Made by a program: the position numbers and the translations under genes | Part shown: one piece after another, positions 50,654-57,830 of the stretch | How the letters are laid out: each line of letters starts with the position of its first letter | Numbering within the stretch: the stretch's first letter is position 1 | Notes under the pieces: model-generated | Databases searched by the model: none | What the model was told of the DNA's origin: nothing | What the model saw: the letters and a program-made list of their open reading frames with translations, nothing else | Assembly (NCBI GenBank): GCA_031280795.1 | Contig: JAITGF010000005.1 | Coordinates: 1 to 57,830 of the forward strand | DNA length: 57,830 nucleotides | Origin: Candidatus Ancillula prorhinotermitis | Lineage (GTDB): Bacteria > Actinomycetota > Actinomycetes > Actinomycetales > Bifidobacteriaceae | Direction: 5' to 3'

Positions 50654-53600
50654 TTATTTAGCATCTGCCAAAAAGCCTGCATTGCTTCTCAGCCCTGAGC
50701 GAATACCATCATCTTGCGAATCTACAATTGAGACTTCATCATCATCATCTGAATAAACCCCAACGTTTAGCGCTAGTGCAGAAAGCTCTTGGCGGAGTAC
50801 TTTGAAACTTTCCGGAACTGAAGCTGGTGGAACATTATTACCCTTGATGATTGAATTAAACGCATTTTGTGAACCTACAATATCGTCAGACTTGATAGTC
50901 ATCATCTCGTGTAGAACATTCGCAGCACCGTATGCCTCAAGCGCCCAAACCTCCATCTCACCAAAGCGTTGACCACCAAACTGAGCCTTACCGCCGAGTG
51001 GTTGCTTTGTGATAATGGTATTGCGACCTACTGAACGAGCGTGAATCTTATCATCCACCAAATGGTGTAATTTCAAAATATACATATATCCCACTGCAAT
51101 TGCTTCTGGGAATGGCTCGCCAGTGCGACCGTCGAAGAGTTTTGCCTTACCATCAGGACCAACCAAACGCTGACCATCTTGGTTTGGAGTGTATGAGCGA
51201 AGCAGACCTTTGAGTGCAGATTCTGAAAGACCGTCGAATACTGGAGTGGCGACAGTTTGATTTGCCTCTGCCTTCTTCGCGTGGTTTGGAATTTCCTTCT
51301 TCCACTCTGAATCACCGGCTTTATCGTTGTCTATATTCCAGCCATTTGCGGCAATCCATCCTAGATGAACCTCAAGCACCTGACCAATATTCATACGCCC
51401 AGGCACACCAAGTGGATTCAAAATGACATCAACTGGAGTGCCGTCTTCTAAAAATGGCATATCTTCTACTGGAAGTACCGTTGAGATGACACCCTTATTT
51501 CCATGGCGACCAGAAAGTTTATCGCCAGGGCTGATCTTGCGCTTAGAAGCGATAAACACTTTAATCACTTTGATGATATCATCTGAGCTAATGTCGCCAT
51601 TTTCGCGGCTGATTTCCTGAATGCCAATGACAGTACCAGACACGCCATTAGGGACAGTTAGTGAAGCATTACGAACCTCATTGGCCTTAATGTTAAAGAT
51701 ATCTTCAAGAATTTGCTCAGGTGAAGTCTTGAAAGTGCGCTCACCTTTAGGCGTCACTTTACCGACGAGAATGTCTCCAGATTTCACTTCAGCACCAACG
51801 CGAATCACACCATTTTCATCAAGATTGCGCAAGCTCTCATCTGAAACATTAGGAATATCGCGGGTAATCTCTTCATTACCGAGCTTTGTTTTACCGGCAG
51901 AAACTTCATACTCTTCGATATGAATTGATGAAAGGACATCTTCCTGAACAAGCCTTGATGAGATAATAATTGCATCCTCGAAGTTATAGCCTTCCCAGTT
52001 CATGTATGCCACCAAAAGATTGCGCCCAATCGCCAGCTCACCTTTATCGGTTGCTGGACCATCAGCAATCGGTGCACCAGGGGCAACTTTATCACCTTCA
52101 TTTACAATCCAATTGTTATTGATACAAGTGGTTTGGTTAGCGCGTTCGAATTTACGTGCATTATAGGTGTAGGTTTTACCGTCATCACCCATGATCTTAC
52201 AGACGTTATCGTGTACTTCAGTGACCACTCCAGAAGTTTCACTTTCAGGAGCATATACAATGACATCACCGGAGTCTACAGCGGCGCGATACTCAGAACC
52301 GGTGCCGACAAACGGTGCTTCAGTCTTAACTAGAGGCACTGCTTGGCGCTGCATGTTCGCACCCATAAGTGCACGATTTGCATCATCGTGCTCTAAGAAA
52401 GGAATCAATGATGTTCCAACCGAAACCATTTGGCGTGGCGAAACGTCCATATACGTAACGCGCTCTGGTGAAACGTCGTCCGCTTCGCCTTCTTCATCGC
52501 GTCCATTTCGAACAAGCACGGTTTTTTGCGTGAACTTACCATTTTTATCTAGCTCTTGATTTGCCTGGGCAATGATTTCATTCGCTTCAGACGCTGCGTC
52601 TAGCCAGATGATTTCATCAGTAACTACACCGTCTTTAACTTTACGATACGGTGTCTCGATGAATCCGTATTCGTTCAAGCGCGCAAATGATGCTAGTGAA
52701 GAAATCAGACCAATGTTTGGGCCTTCAGGGGACTCGATTGGGCAGACACGACCATAATGCGATGCGTGTACGTCACGCACCTCCATAGCAGCGCGATCAC
52801 GGCTTAGACCGCCTGGTCCAAGTGCAGAAATGCGTCGGCGATTTGTCAGGGCTGCAAGAGGGTTGTTCTGATCCATAAATTGCGACAATTGAGAGGAGCC
52901 AAAGAATGAGCGAATCACAGCTTGCAGAATATTAGAATTGTTTAGAATGTCGCGTGGAGCAAGTGCGCCAGTTTTAACGTCAGCCTTAGCAGCTTTTCCA
53001 CCACCAGTTGCAGCATCAAGCGCAACTTGAACTGGAGTGTCCTTTTTAGCCGTTGCAGCCTCAGAGCGGAATGAGTCTTTTTGCGAAACCACAGTCTGCA
53101 GGCGGGAAAGGCCAGTACGGAACACATTTTGCACTAACTCGCCAGCAGCACGTACGCGGCGATTTGAGAAGTTATCAATATCATCGACTTGGAGAGCAAC
53201 TTTCCCAAACGTGTCTTCTTTCGAAGTTGATAGTGCGCAGATATAACGTAATGTTGTGAAAATGTCATCTTCGCTGAGTACGCGCTGAGTATCGTCTGCA
53301 TCAACACCAATCTTCTTGTTGACTTTATAACGACCAACTTTGCCCAAATCATAGCGACGTGGGTTGTAATACATATTCTCAAAGAACCCCTTAGCAGTAG
53401 CAAAGTCATTCACAGGAGAACCAGTAATGCGACGGTATACTGTACGCACAACTTGCTCAAAGTCCATACTGTCTGCGCTATGGTCCTTAAGCGCCTGCAT
53501 GATAAGCGGAACGTCTTTGAAGGCCTTTTTAATCGCATTGTCAGAATCGAGACCGAGTAGCACTAAGAATTCGATGATGCCTGTTTTGCGTTTACGGTCG

Positions 53601-54250
53601 ATGCGAACCCAAATGTTATCGTTCTTGTCGATTTCAAACTCCAACCATGCACCACGACTAGGAATGATGCGTCCGCTGAAAAGTTTCTTATCTGAACTGC
53701 GCTCAGTCTCGGCCTCGAAGTAAACACCCGGAGAGCGAACTAGCTGTGAAACGATTACGCGCTCAGACCCATTGATAATAAAAGTACCCTGTGGAGTCAT
53801 AATTGGTAGCTCACACATACGCACTTGCTGACGCTTAGGCTCAGGCTTCGAGCCATCATGAGTTTCTTCAATCAGCTCAACGTTTACGTATATGTCGGCA
53901 GCATAATTCAATTTCTTGACGCGACATTCTTCAATTGTGTAGTCTGGATCATCAACGGTGATATTACCGAAGAAAAGTGCTACGCGCGACTTCTGGTTAG
54001 CGCCTTGGCCATGTGTGATCTCAATTGGCGAAAACTCGTTGAAGACCTCTTGGATTCCGGAAATAGATGGTACATTCTCCCCACTCTTCTTTGAATTCTT
54101 CAAACGTGTTTTATATGAATTGTTACCCAAAAACCAGTCATAGCTGACTCTTTGAATATCAAGTAGGTGTGGTAACTCAATTGGCTCTTGAACACTACCA
54201 AAACTTATACGATCACTGCCGGGCTTACGCGAAACGCTTTTGTTAGACAA
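50654..54250 (-). CDS. rpoB: RNA polymerase beta subunit
   Basis: About 1198 residues. The rifampicin region FFGSSQLSQFMDQNNPL is followed by LTNRRRISALGPGGLSRDR. The residue equivalent to E. coli His526 is Asn (codon at 52841-52843). The fork and hybrid-binding segments and the C-terminal GGKAQFGGQRFGEMEVWALEAYG are intact. TTG 54250 is chosen over TTG 54256 because AAGGAGGA would lie too near the latter. It is first in the operon rpoB-rpoC-pyrB-hspR. Confidence 0.98.
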   Translation of the reverse strand: MSNKSVSRKPGSDRISFGSVQEPIELPHLLDIQRVSYDWFLGNNSYKTRLKNSKKSGENVPSISGIQEVFNEFSPIEITHGQGANQKSRVALFFGNITVDDPDYTIEECRVKKLNYAADIYVNVELIEETHDGSKPEPKRQQVRMCELPIMTPQGTFIINGSERVIVSQLVRSPGVYFEAETERSSDKKLFSGRIIPSRGAWLEFEIDKNDNIWVRIDRKRKTGIIEFLVLLGLDSDNAIKKAFKDVPLIMQALKDHSADSMDFEQVVRTVYRRITGSPVNDFATAKGFFENMYYNPRRYDLGKVGRYKVNKKIGVDADDTQRVLSEDDIFTTLRYICALSTSKEDTFGKVALQVDDIDNFSNRRVRAAGELVQNVFRTGLSRLQTVVSQKDSFRSEAATAKKDTPVQVALDAATGGGKAAKADVKTGALAPRDILNNSNILQAVIRSFFGSSQLSQFMDQNNPLAALTNRRRISALGPGGLSRDRAAMEVRDVHASHYGRVCPIESPEGPNIGLISSLASFARLNEYGFIETPYRKVKDGVVTDEIIWLDAASEANEIIAQANQELDKNGKFTQKTVLVRNGRDEEGEADDVSPERVTYMDVSPRQMVSVGTSLIPFLEHDDANRALMGANMQRQAVPLVKTEAPFVGTGSEYRAAVDSGDVIVYAPESETSGVVTEVHDNVCKIMGDDGKTYTYNARKFERANQTTCINNNWIVNEGDKVAPGAPIADGPATDKGELAIGRNLLVAYMNWEGYNFEDAIIISSRLVQEDVLSSIHIEEYEVSAGKTKLGNEEITRDIPNVSDESLRNLDENGVIRVGAEVKSGDILVGKVTPKGERTFKTSPEQILEDIFNIKANEVRNASLTVPNGVSGTVIGIQEISRENGDISSDDIIKVIKVFIASKRKISPGDKLSGRHGNKGVISTVLPVEDMPFLEDGTPVDVILNPLGVPGRMNIGQVLEVHLGWIAANGWNIDNDKAGDSEWKKEIPNHAKKAEANQTVATPVFDGLSESALKGLLRSYTPNQDGQRLVGPDGKAKLFDGRTGEPFPEAIAVGYMYILKLHHLVDDKIHARSVGRNTIITKQPLGGKAQFGGQRFGEMEVWALEAYGAANVLHEMMTIKSDDIVGSQNAFNSIIKGNNVPPASVPESFKVLRQELSALALNVGVYSDDDDEVSIVDSQDDGIRSGLRSNAGFLADAK

Positions 54251-54367
54251 AAACAATCCTCCTTAAATAATTAACAACACAAAAATAGACGTACAAAAAG
54301 TATCCCCTTCACATCCAGGAACACCAAAATCAGCCACTATATACTGAGCACACGAATACTTAGTTAC

Positions 54368-54396
54368 ATTATATCACACTCGCGCGTATTTGTCAA
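54368..54396 (-). promoter_or_regulatory. rpoBC-pyrB-hspR promoter
   Basis: Perfect TTGACA and TGATATAAT with a 17-bp spacer. The leader is about 110 nt, with AAGGAGGA near the start. The rest of the gap to lysS (54397-54517) shows no clear feature. Confidence 0.85.
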
Positions 54397-54517
54397 ATCG
54401 GATATTTTGTGAAAAGTTTACGGACGTGAAAGCGACGATCAGAACGTGCTTTAAGCTAGTGTTTTGTTATATATACCGTCTTTCTTGGAGTGTAACCTAG
54501 TGGATATTCGTGTGCCG

Positions 54518-56191
54518 CTAAGGTTTGGCAGACGGCTTCACTAGTGGAAATGGAATAGTTTCGCGGATACCTTTACCGGTGAGCGCCATCAGTAAGCGAT
54601 CAATGCCCATGCCCATGCCGCCTGTCGGAGGCATACCATACTCAAGCGCTTCTATGAAGTCTTCATCTTGAGGCATGGCTTCGTCGTCACCTTTAGCGGC
54701 GAGACTTGCTTGCGCATCAAGACGTTCGCGTTGAACCACTGGGTCCACCAACTCAGAGTAAGCAGTGGCAAGCTCAAAACCGCGCACATACAAATCCCAC
54801 TTCTCAACAACGCCTTCGATACTGCGGTGGTTGCGGGTAAGCGGTGAAGTGTCAAGCGGAAAATCAAACACGAAAGTGGGCTCCCAAAGCGAATCGCCGA
54901 CAAAGTGCTCCCAAAGTAGCTCGACCATTTTGCCATGCGTTAAATACTTCAGCTTTGTTTTATCAGCCAAGATTTCTTTAGCTAGACCCACTTTCTCGGC
55001 AAGCTTCATTAGATCATCAAGGGTAGTTTGGGGTGTCACCTTTACACCAGATGCATCACTAAGCGATCCGTACATAGTGATCCTTGACCAAGCAGATGGC
55101 TCAAACGAGTAAGTGAAGTCTTCAGCATCTTGCACACTCACTTTACCACTTACCACATCAGGGTGTGCTTGAGCTGGTAAGGACAACTTAAGTGTACCTA
55201 AAGCATCTTCAGCTGCGCGCTCAACAAGATTTTGGGTAAGGTCTGCCATTGAGTTATAGTCGCCATATGCTTCATAAGCTTCAAGCATTGAAAACTCCGG
55301 TGAATGCGACGAATCAACACCTTCATTGCGGAAATTGCGGTTGATTTCGAACACTTTTTCCACACCACCTACAACGGCGCGTTTCAGGTAAAGCTCAGGG
55401 GCAATGCGTAGATAAAGGTCCATATCGAAAGCGTTTATATGCGTTTCAAACGGTCTAGCCGCCGCTCCACCGTGCACAGTCTGCAACATCGGCGTTTCTA
55501 GCTCTAAAAAACCTCGCTCATCGAAATTGCGTCGAAGCGACTTGACGACTGCAGCTCTGGTTCGCACCATATCACGCGCTTCTTGGCGGGATATCAGGTC
55601 CACATAGCGTCTACGAATGCGCGACTCATCAGAGAGATCTTTATGTAAGACTGGTAAGGGGCGCAAAGCCTTCGAAGCTAATTGCCAACGCGATGCCATA
55701 ACGGATAGCTCCCCCGTTTTAGAGGAGATAACGCGCCCACTAGCGAAAAGGTGGTCACCTAAATCAACTGTACGCTTCAGGTTCTTCAGGCTTGCCCCGC
55801 CGGCATCGAGTGGCACTCCAGCACCATTGACTTCATCTTCTAGAGTGACGCCACGATGTGTTTCAAGCTCGCGCGCATTGAACATGATTTGTAAACGCTC
55901 GCCTTCACCGGACTGGAGCACTACAAACATCAGCTTACCTGCATCACGCATGAATACGACACGCCCTGCCACACTTACCACATCTTGAGTTTCATCACCA
56001 GCATTAAGGTTAGCGTAAGATGCACGCACCTGGGCGATACTGTGCGAAATTGGTATGCTTACTGGGTAAGCGCCACCTGAGAAGTCGCCACCTGAAAAAT
56101 CGGTAGCGATAAGTGAACTACGCTTTTTTTTGCGTATCAACATCTGTTCGAAATCTTGCGACTCGTCGTTTTGAAGCTCTTCATCAGCCAT
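54518..56191 (-). CDS. lysS: Lysyl-tRNA synthetase, class II
   Basis: Charges tRNA-Lys. 557 residues with an N-terminal extension of about 50, an OB-fold anticodon-binding domain, then the class II core: motif 2 around FRNEGVDSSHSPEFSMLEAYEAY and motif 3 GMGMGIDRLLMALTGK. The order and the GGAAARPFETHIN segment are typical of bacterial LysS. ATG 56191 is 7 nt from the end of the -10 box, so the transcript is predicted leaderless. It is upstream of, and separate from, the rpoB operon. Confidence 0.96.
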   Translation of the reverse strand: MADEELQNDESQDFEQMLIRKKKRSSLIATDFSGGDFSGGAYPVSIPISHSIAQVRASYANLNAGDETQDVVSVAGRVVFMRDAGKLMFVVLQSGEGERLQIMFNARELETHRGVTLEDEVNGAGVPLDAGGASLKNLKRTVDLGDHLFASGRVISSKTGELSVMASRWQLASKALRPLPVLHKDLSDESRIRRRYVDLISRQEARDMVRTRAAVVKSLRRNFDERGFLELETPMLQTVHGGAAARPFETHINAFDMDLYLRIAPELYLKRAVVGGVEKVFEINRNFRNEGVDSSHSPEFSMLEAYEAYGDYNSMADLTQNLVERAAEDALGTLKLSLPAQAHPDVVSGKVSVQDAEDFTYSFEPSAWSRITMYGSLSDASGVKVTPQTTLDDLMKLAEKVGLAKEILADKTKLKYLTHGKMVELLWEHFVGDSLWEPTFVFDFPLDTSPLTRNHRSIEGVVEKWDLYVRGFELATAYSELVDPVVQRERLDAQASLAAKGDDEAMPQDEDFIEALEYGMPPTGGMGMGIDRLLMALTGKGIRETIPFPLVKPSAKP

Positions 56192-56197
56192 ATAACT

Positions 56198-56203
56198 ATT
56201 ATA
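56198..56203 (-). promoter_or_regulatory. Leaderless lysS promoter
   Basis: TGATATAAT, 7 nt before ATG 56191, fused to the left end (CATGTTCTAACTTCGCGTGC on the + strand) of the dispersed repeat. Confidence 0.75.
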
Positions 56204-56232
56204 TCATGTTCTAACTTCGCGTGCTTGTAGAT

Positions 56233-56266
56233 AAAAAAAGGGAGGCACCCGAAGGCGACTCCCTTG
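56233..56266 (-). terminator. xylA rho-independent terminator
   Basis: On the minus strand, AAGGGAG and CTCCCTT arms with further inner pairing are followed by a run of seven T. It lies between xylA and the lysS promoter. Confidence 0.85.
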
Positions 56267-56280
56267 AATTTCGTTGCGAA

Positions 56281-57486
56281 TTAGCCGATAAGGTGGCGAA
56301 TTGCAAGCTGATGAAGATCGACTAAACCGTAATCGCCTTCGCGCATTGCAGGAAGGTTAAAGTCAGTCAACTTCACATTATTCACAAAGTCAGCAAGGCT
56401 TTCACCTGGTGACAATGTTGGCTTAGCCAACTCAGCGATGTTAGCGCGCGCAGAAGCAGCTTTGAAAGCTGGGTCGTTGCGGTACGCAGCCGCTTTCTTT
56501 GAAAGTAGTTCATACATTTCAATGTTAGCGCGAGCTGAATCCCATACACCAGCTTCAGTTTCTGTACGGCTTGGCTTGTAGTCAAAGTGACGGTAGCCAG
56601 CTGTGTAGCTTTCAGAACCGTATGGCTTGATGTCGCCGTTTGGTGAACCATTGTTCAATAGGTCAACCGTAAAGAACGCGTCCTTCAAATCACCATGGCC
56701 GAACACTAGGTCTTGGTCGTACTTAGGGCCGTTTTGACCATTTAGGTCGATGTGGAACAACTTATTGCAGTACATAGCTAAACCAAGTCCTTGGAAGTAG
56801 TTCAATACAGCCATTTGCTCGTGCCCAGTCTCTGGGTTAAGACCGACGATGTCGCCATTATCTAAGGTGTTGATCAAAGCAATTGCATGACCGATTGATG
56901 GCAAGAAAATGTCACCACGAGGTTCGTTAGCTTTTGGCTCAAGGCCGATACGCATATCGTAGCCTTTTTGCTTGATGTACGCTGCAACTGTGTCGATTCC
57001 TTCAGCGTAGCGTGCATGTGCAGAATAAATGTCTTTTGAATTGTCATATTCTTCACCTTCACGTCCACCCCACATCACGAATGTGGTTGCACCAAGTTCA
57101 GCACCTAGGTCTACTTGACGAAGCACTTTGCGAAGGCCGTAGCGGCGTACGTCGCGATTTGCAGATGTGAATGCACCATCTTTGAATAATGGATCAGAGA
57201 ATGTATTAGTTGTAACCATCTCGCAAACCATGCCAGTTTCAGAAATCACTTTCTTAAGTCTAGCAATTGCTTCATCACGCTCAGCGTCAGTCGCCCCGTC
57301 AGGGAAAACATCAGCATCATGGAATGTGAATGCATGCGCTCCGATATCTTTCAGCTTACGAATGGAATCTAGATTTAGATCCATTTGCGGGCGAGTTGCT
57401 GCACCGAAAGGATCTGTTCCGTTCCAATTTACTGTCCATAGACCAAATGAATACTTGATTTCATTTCCATTTATGTCTGTTGCCAT
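56281..57486 (-). CDS. xylA: Xylose isomerase
   Basis: Converts D-xylose to D-xylulose (also glucose to fructose) with divalent metals. 401 residues of the actinobacterial class I type. Catalytic and metal-binding regions are visible: FHDADV (His and Asp pair), VMWGGREGEE, GLEPKANEPRGD, GLNPETGHEQM and HIDLNGQ. ATG 57486 follows AAAGGAAA. It stands alone, with its own promoter, a long leader and a terminator. No xylB or xylose transporter is next to it. Confidence 0.96.
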   Translation of the reverse strand: MATDINGNEIKYSFGLWTVNWNGTDPFGAATRPQMDLNLDSIRKLKDIGAHAFTFHDADVFPDGATDAERDEAIARLKKVISETGMVCEMVTTNTFSDPLFKDGAFTSANRDVRRYGLRKVLRQVDLGAELGATTFVMWGGREGEEYDNSKDIYSAHARYAEGIDTVAAYIKQKGYDMRIGLEPKANEPRGDIFLPSIGHAIALINTLDNGDIVGLNPETGHEQMAVLNYFQGLGLAMYCNKLFHIDLNGQNGPKYDQDLVFGHGDLKDAFFTVDLLNNGSPNGDIKPYGSESYTAGYRHFDYKPSRTETEAGVWDSARANIEMYELLSKKAAAYRNDPAFKAASARANIAELAKPTLSPGESLADFVNNVKLTDFNLPAMREGDYGLVDLHQLAIRHLIG

Positions 57487-57621
57487 TTATATTTCCTTTT
57501 CTGTTTGTCGCTCACCTCCGTCGCCGCACGCTAAAAACTATCTGCGCACTTTTCAGGGCAGTAGCAATTCCCGACACTGCGTCGGGTGCGCGGGCGTGGC
57601 CTGCGAATAACTTATGCTCTA
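57487..57621 (-). other. xylA 5' leader
   Basis: About 130 nt of untranslated leader, unlike the leaderless genes around it. It contains a CCCGAC/GTCGGG hairpin (about 57571-57587). No riboswitch class or operator could be named. Confidence 0.5.
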
Positions 57622-57627
57622 ATTATA
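57622..57627 (-). promoter_or_regulatory. xylA promoter
   Basis: TGATATAAT at the edge of the dispersed repeat; no clear -35. Confidence 0.65.
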
Positions 57628-57628
57628 T

Positions 57629-57726
57629 CATGTTCTAACTTCGCGTGCACGCGGGCAAAGCCCACGCTGCGCTCTGAAGAACATGTGCAACTATTTAAAG
57701 GCGCTGAGCGGCGCCTTAACTCCGCA
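57629..57726. repeat. Dispersed hairpin repeat, copy 3
   Basis: CATGTTCT (57629-57636) and AGAACATG (57678-57685) ends enclose GCGTGCACGC and a GGGC/GCCC hairpin. The GCGC hairpin unit (57697-57718) follows. It closely matches 36868-36962, and its last 31 bp match 11292-11322 inverted. Confidence 0.78.
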
Positions 57727-57830
57727 TAACACTTTGTTTTGGTCAGCGCTCGTAAACTCGCTACCAAAACCACGAACTTCTCGCTCGCCTGCCAAGGAAA
57801 TAATTTCCTTGCCTGCTCGCTTCGGTTCTT
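57727..57830. other. Non-coding edge with further palindromes
   Basis: Contains TTTTGGT/ACCAAAA (57737-57743 and 57763-57769) and CAAGGAAAT/ATTTCCTTG (57795-57813, one-base loop). No coding signal is seen up to the window edge. Confidence 0.5.

Overview
The window reads as a piece of the chromosome of a fermentative, moderately AT-rich actinobacterium, probably from or near the Bifidobacteriales. The evidence is an HspR-type MerR repressor, a DUF2342-family protein, a fused RmlC-RmlD, a YlbL-type Lon-like protease, an EssC/EccC-type ATPase, an Asn in the RpoB rifampicin region and many leaderless genes. [FeFe]-hydrogenase, xylose isomerase, mannonate dehydratase and a hexuronide-type symporter together fit a gut or protist-associated fermenter. 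Termite-flagellate endosymbionts such as 'Candidatus Ancillula' come to mind, but that is inference. No rRNA, tRNA, CRISPR array, transposase or phage gene was seen.

Layout. 1-13 kb (+ strand): 5'-truncated [FeFe]-hydrogenase, valS, a membrane protein whose frame is broken at an (AT)7 tract, an MFS exporter, pyk-pta, an M13 peptidase and a GPH symporter. 13-21.7 kb: glgX (-), the infC-rpmI-rplT operon (+), a three-P-loop EssC-like ATPase (-) and a PDZ-less YlbL-like protease (-). 21.7-34.3 kb: a DUF2342 protein, trxB, ettA (-), rpsO, a large membrane protein ending in a catalytically dead nicotinamidase-like domain, recO, a small membrane protein, xthA, uxuA and lepA. 34.3-41.5 kb (-): an amino-acid ABC permease pair, one fused to its binding protein, then a hairpin-rich non-coding stretch and a dTDP-rhamnose operon (rfbB, rfbCD, rfbA, O-acetyltransferase). 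41.5-57.8 kb (-): a helicase-like protein with eroded motifs, rpoB-rpoC-pyrB-hspR, lysS and xylA.

How the genes work together. GPH symporter, UxuA, XylA, GlgX, Pyk, Pta and hydrogenase outline uptake of sugars, uronates and glycogen-type glucan and their fermentation to acetate and H2. The rfb genes supply rhamnose for the cell surface. The rest is translation, transcription and repair housekeeping.

Most striking points. (1) pyrB encodes an aspartate carbamoyltransferase whose two domains are in swapped order, inside an rpoBC-pyrB-hspR operon. (2) A membrane protein carries a nicotinamidase fold in which all three catalytic residues are replaced. (3) A uniform promoter grammar, TG-N-TATAAT, lies exactly 7-8 nt before the start codon of many genes and predicts leaderless mRNAs. 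(4) infC, and apparently lepA and pepO, lack a normal start codon. (5) A dispersed hairpin repeat abuts several promoters. (6) A dinucleotide tract may switch a membrane protein on and off.
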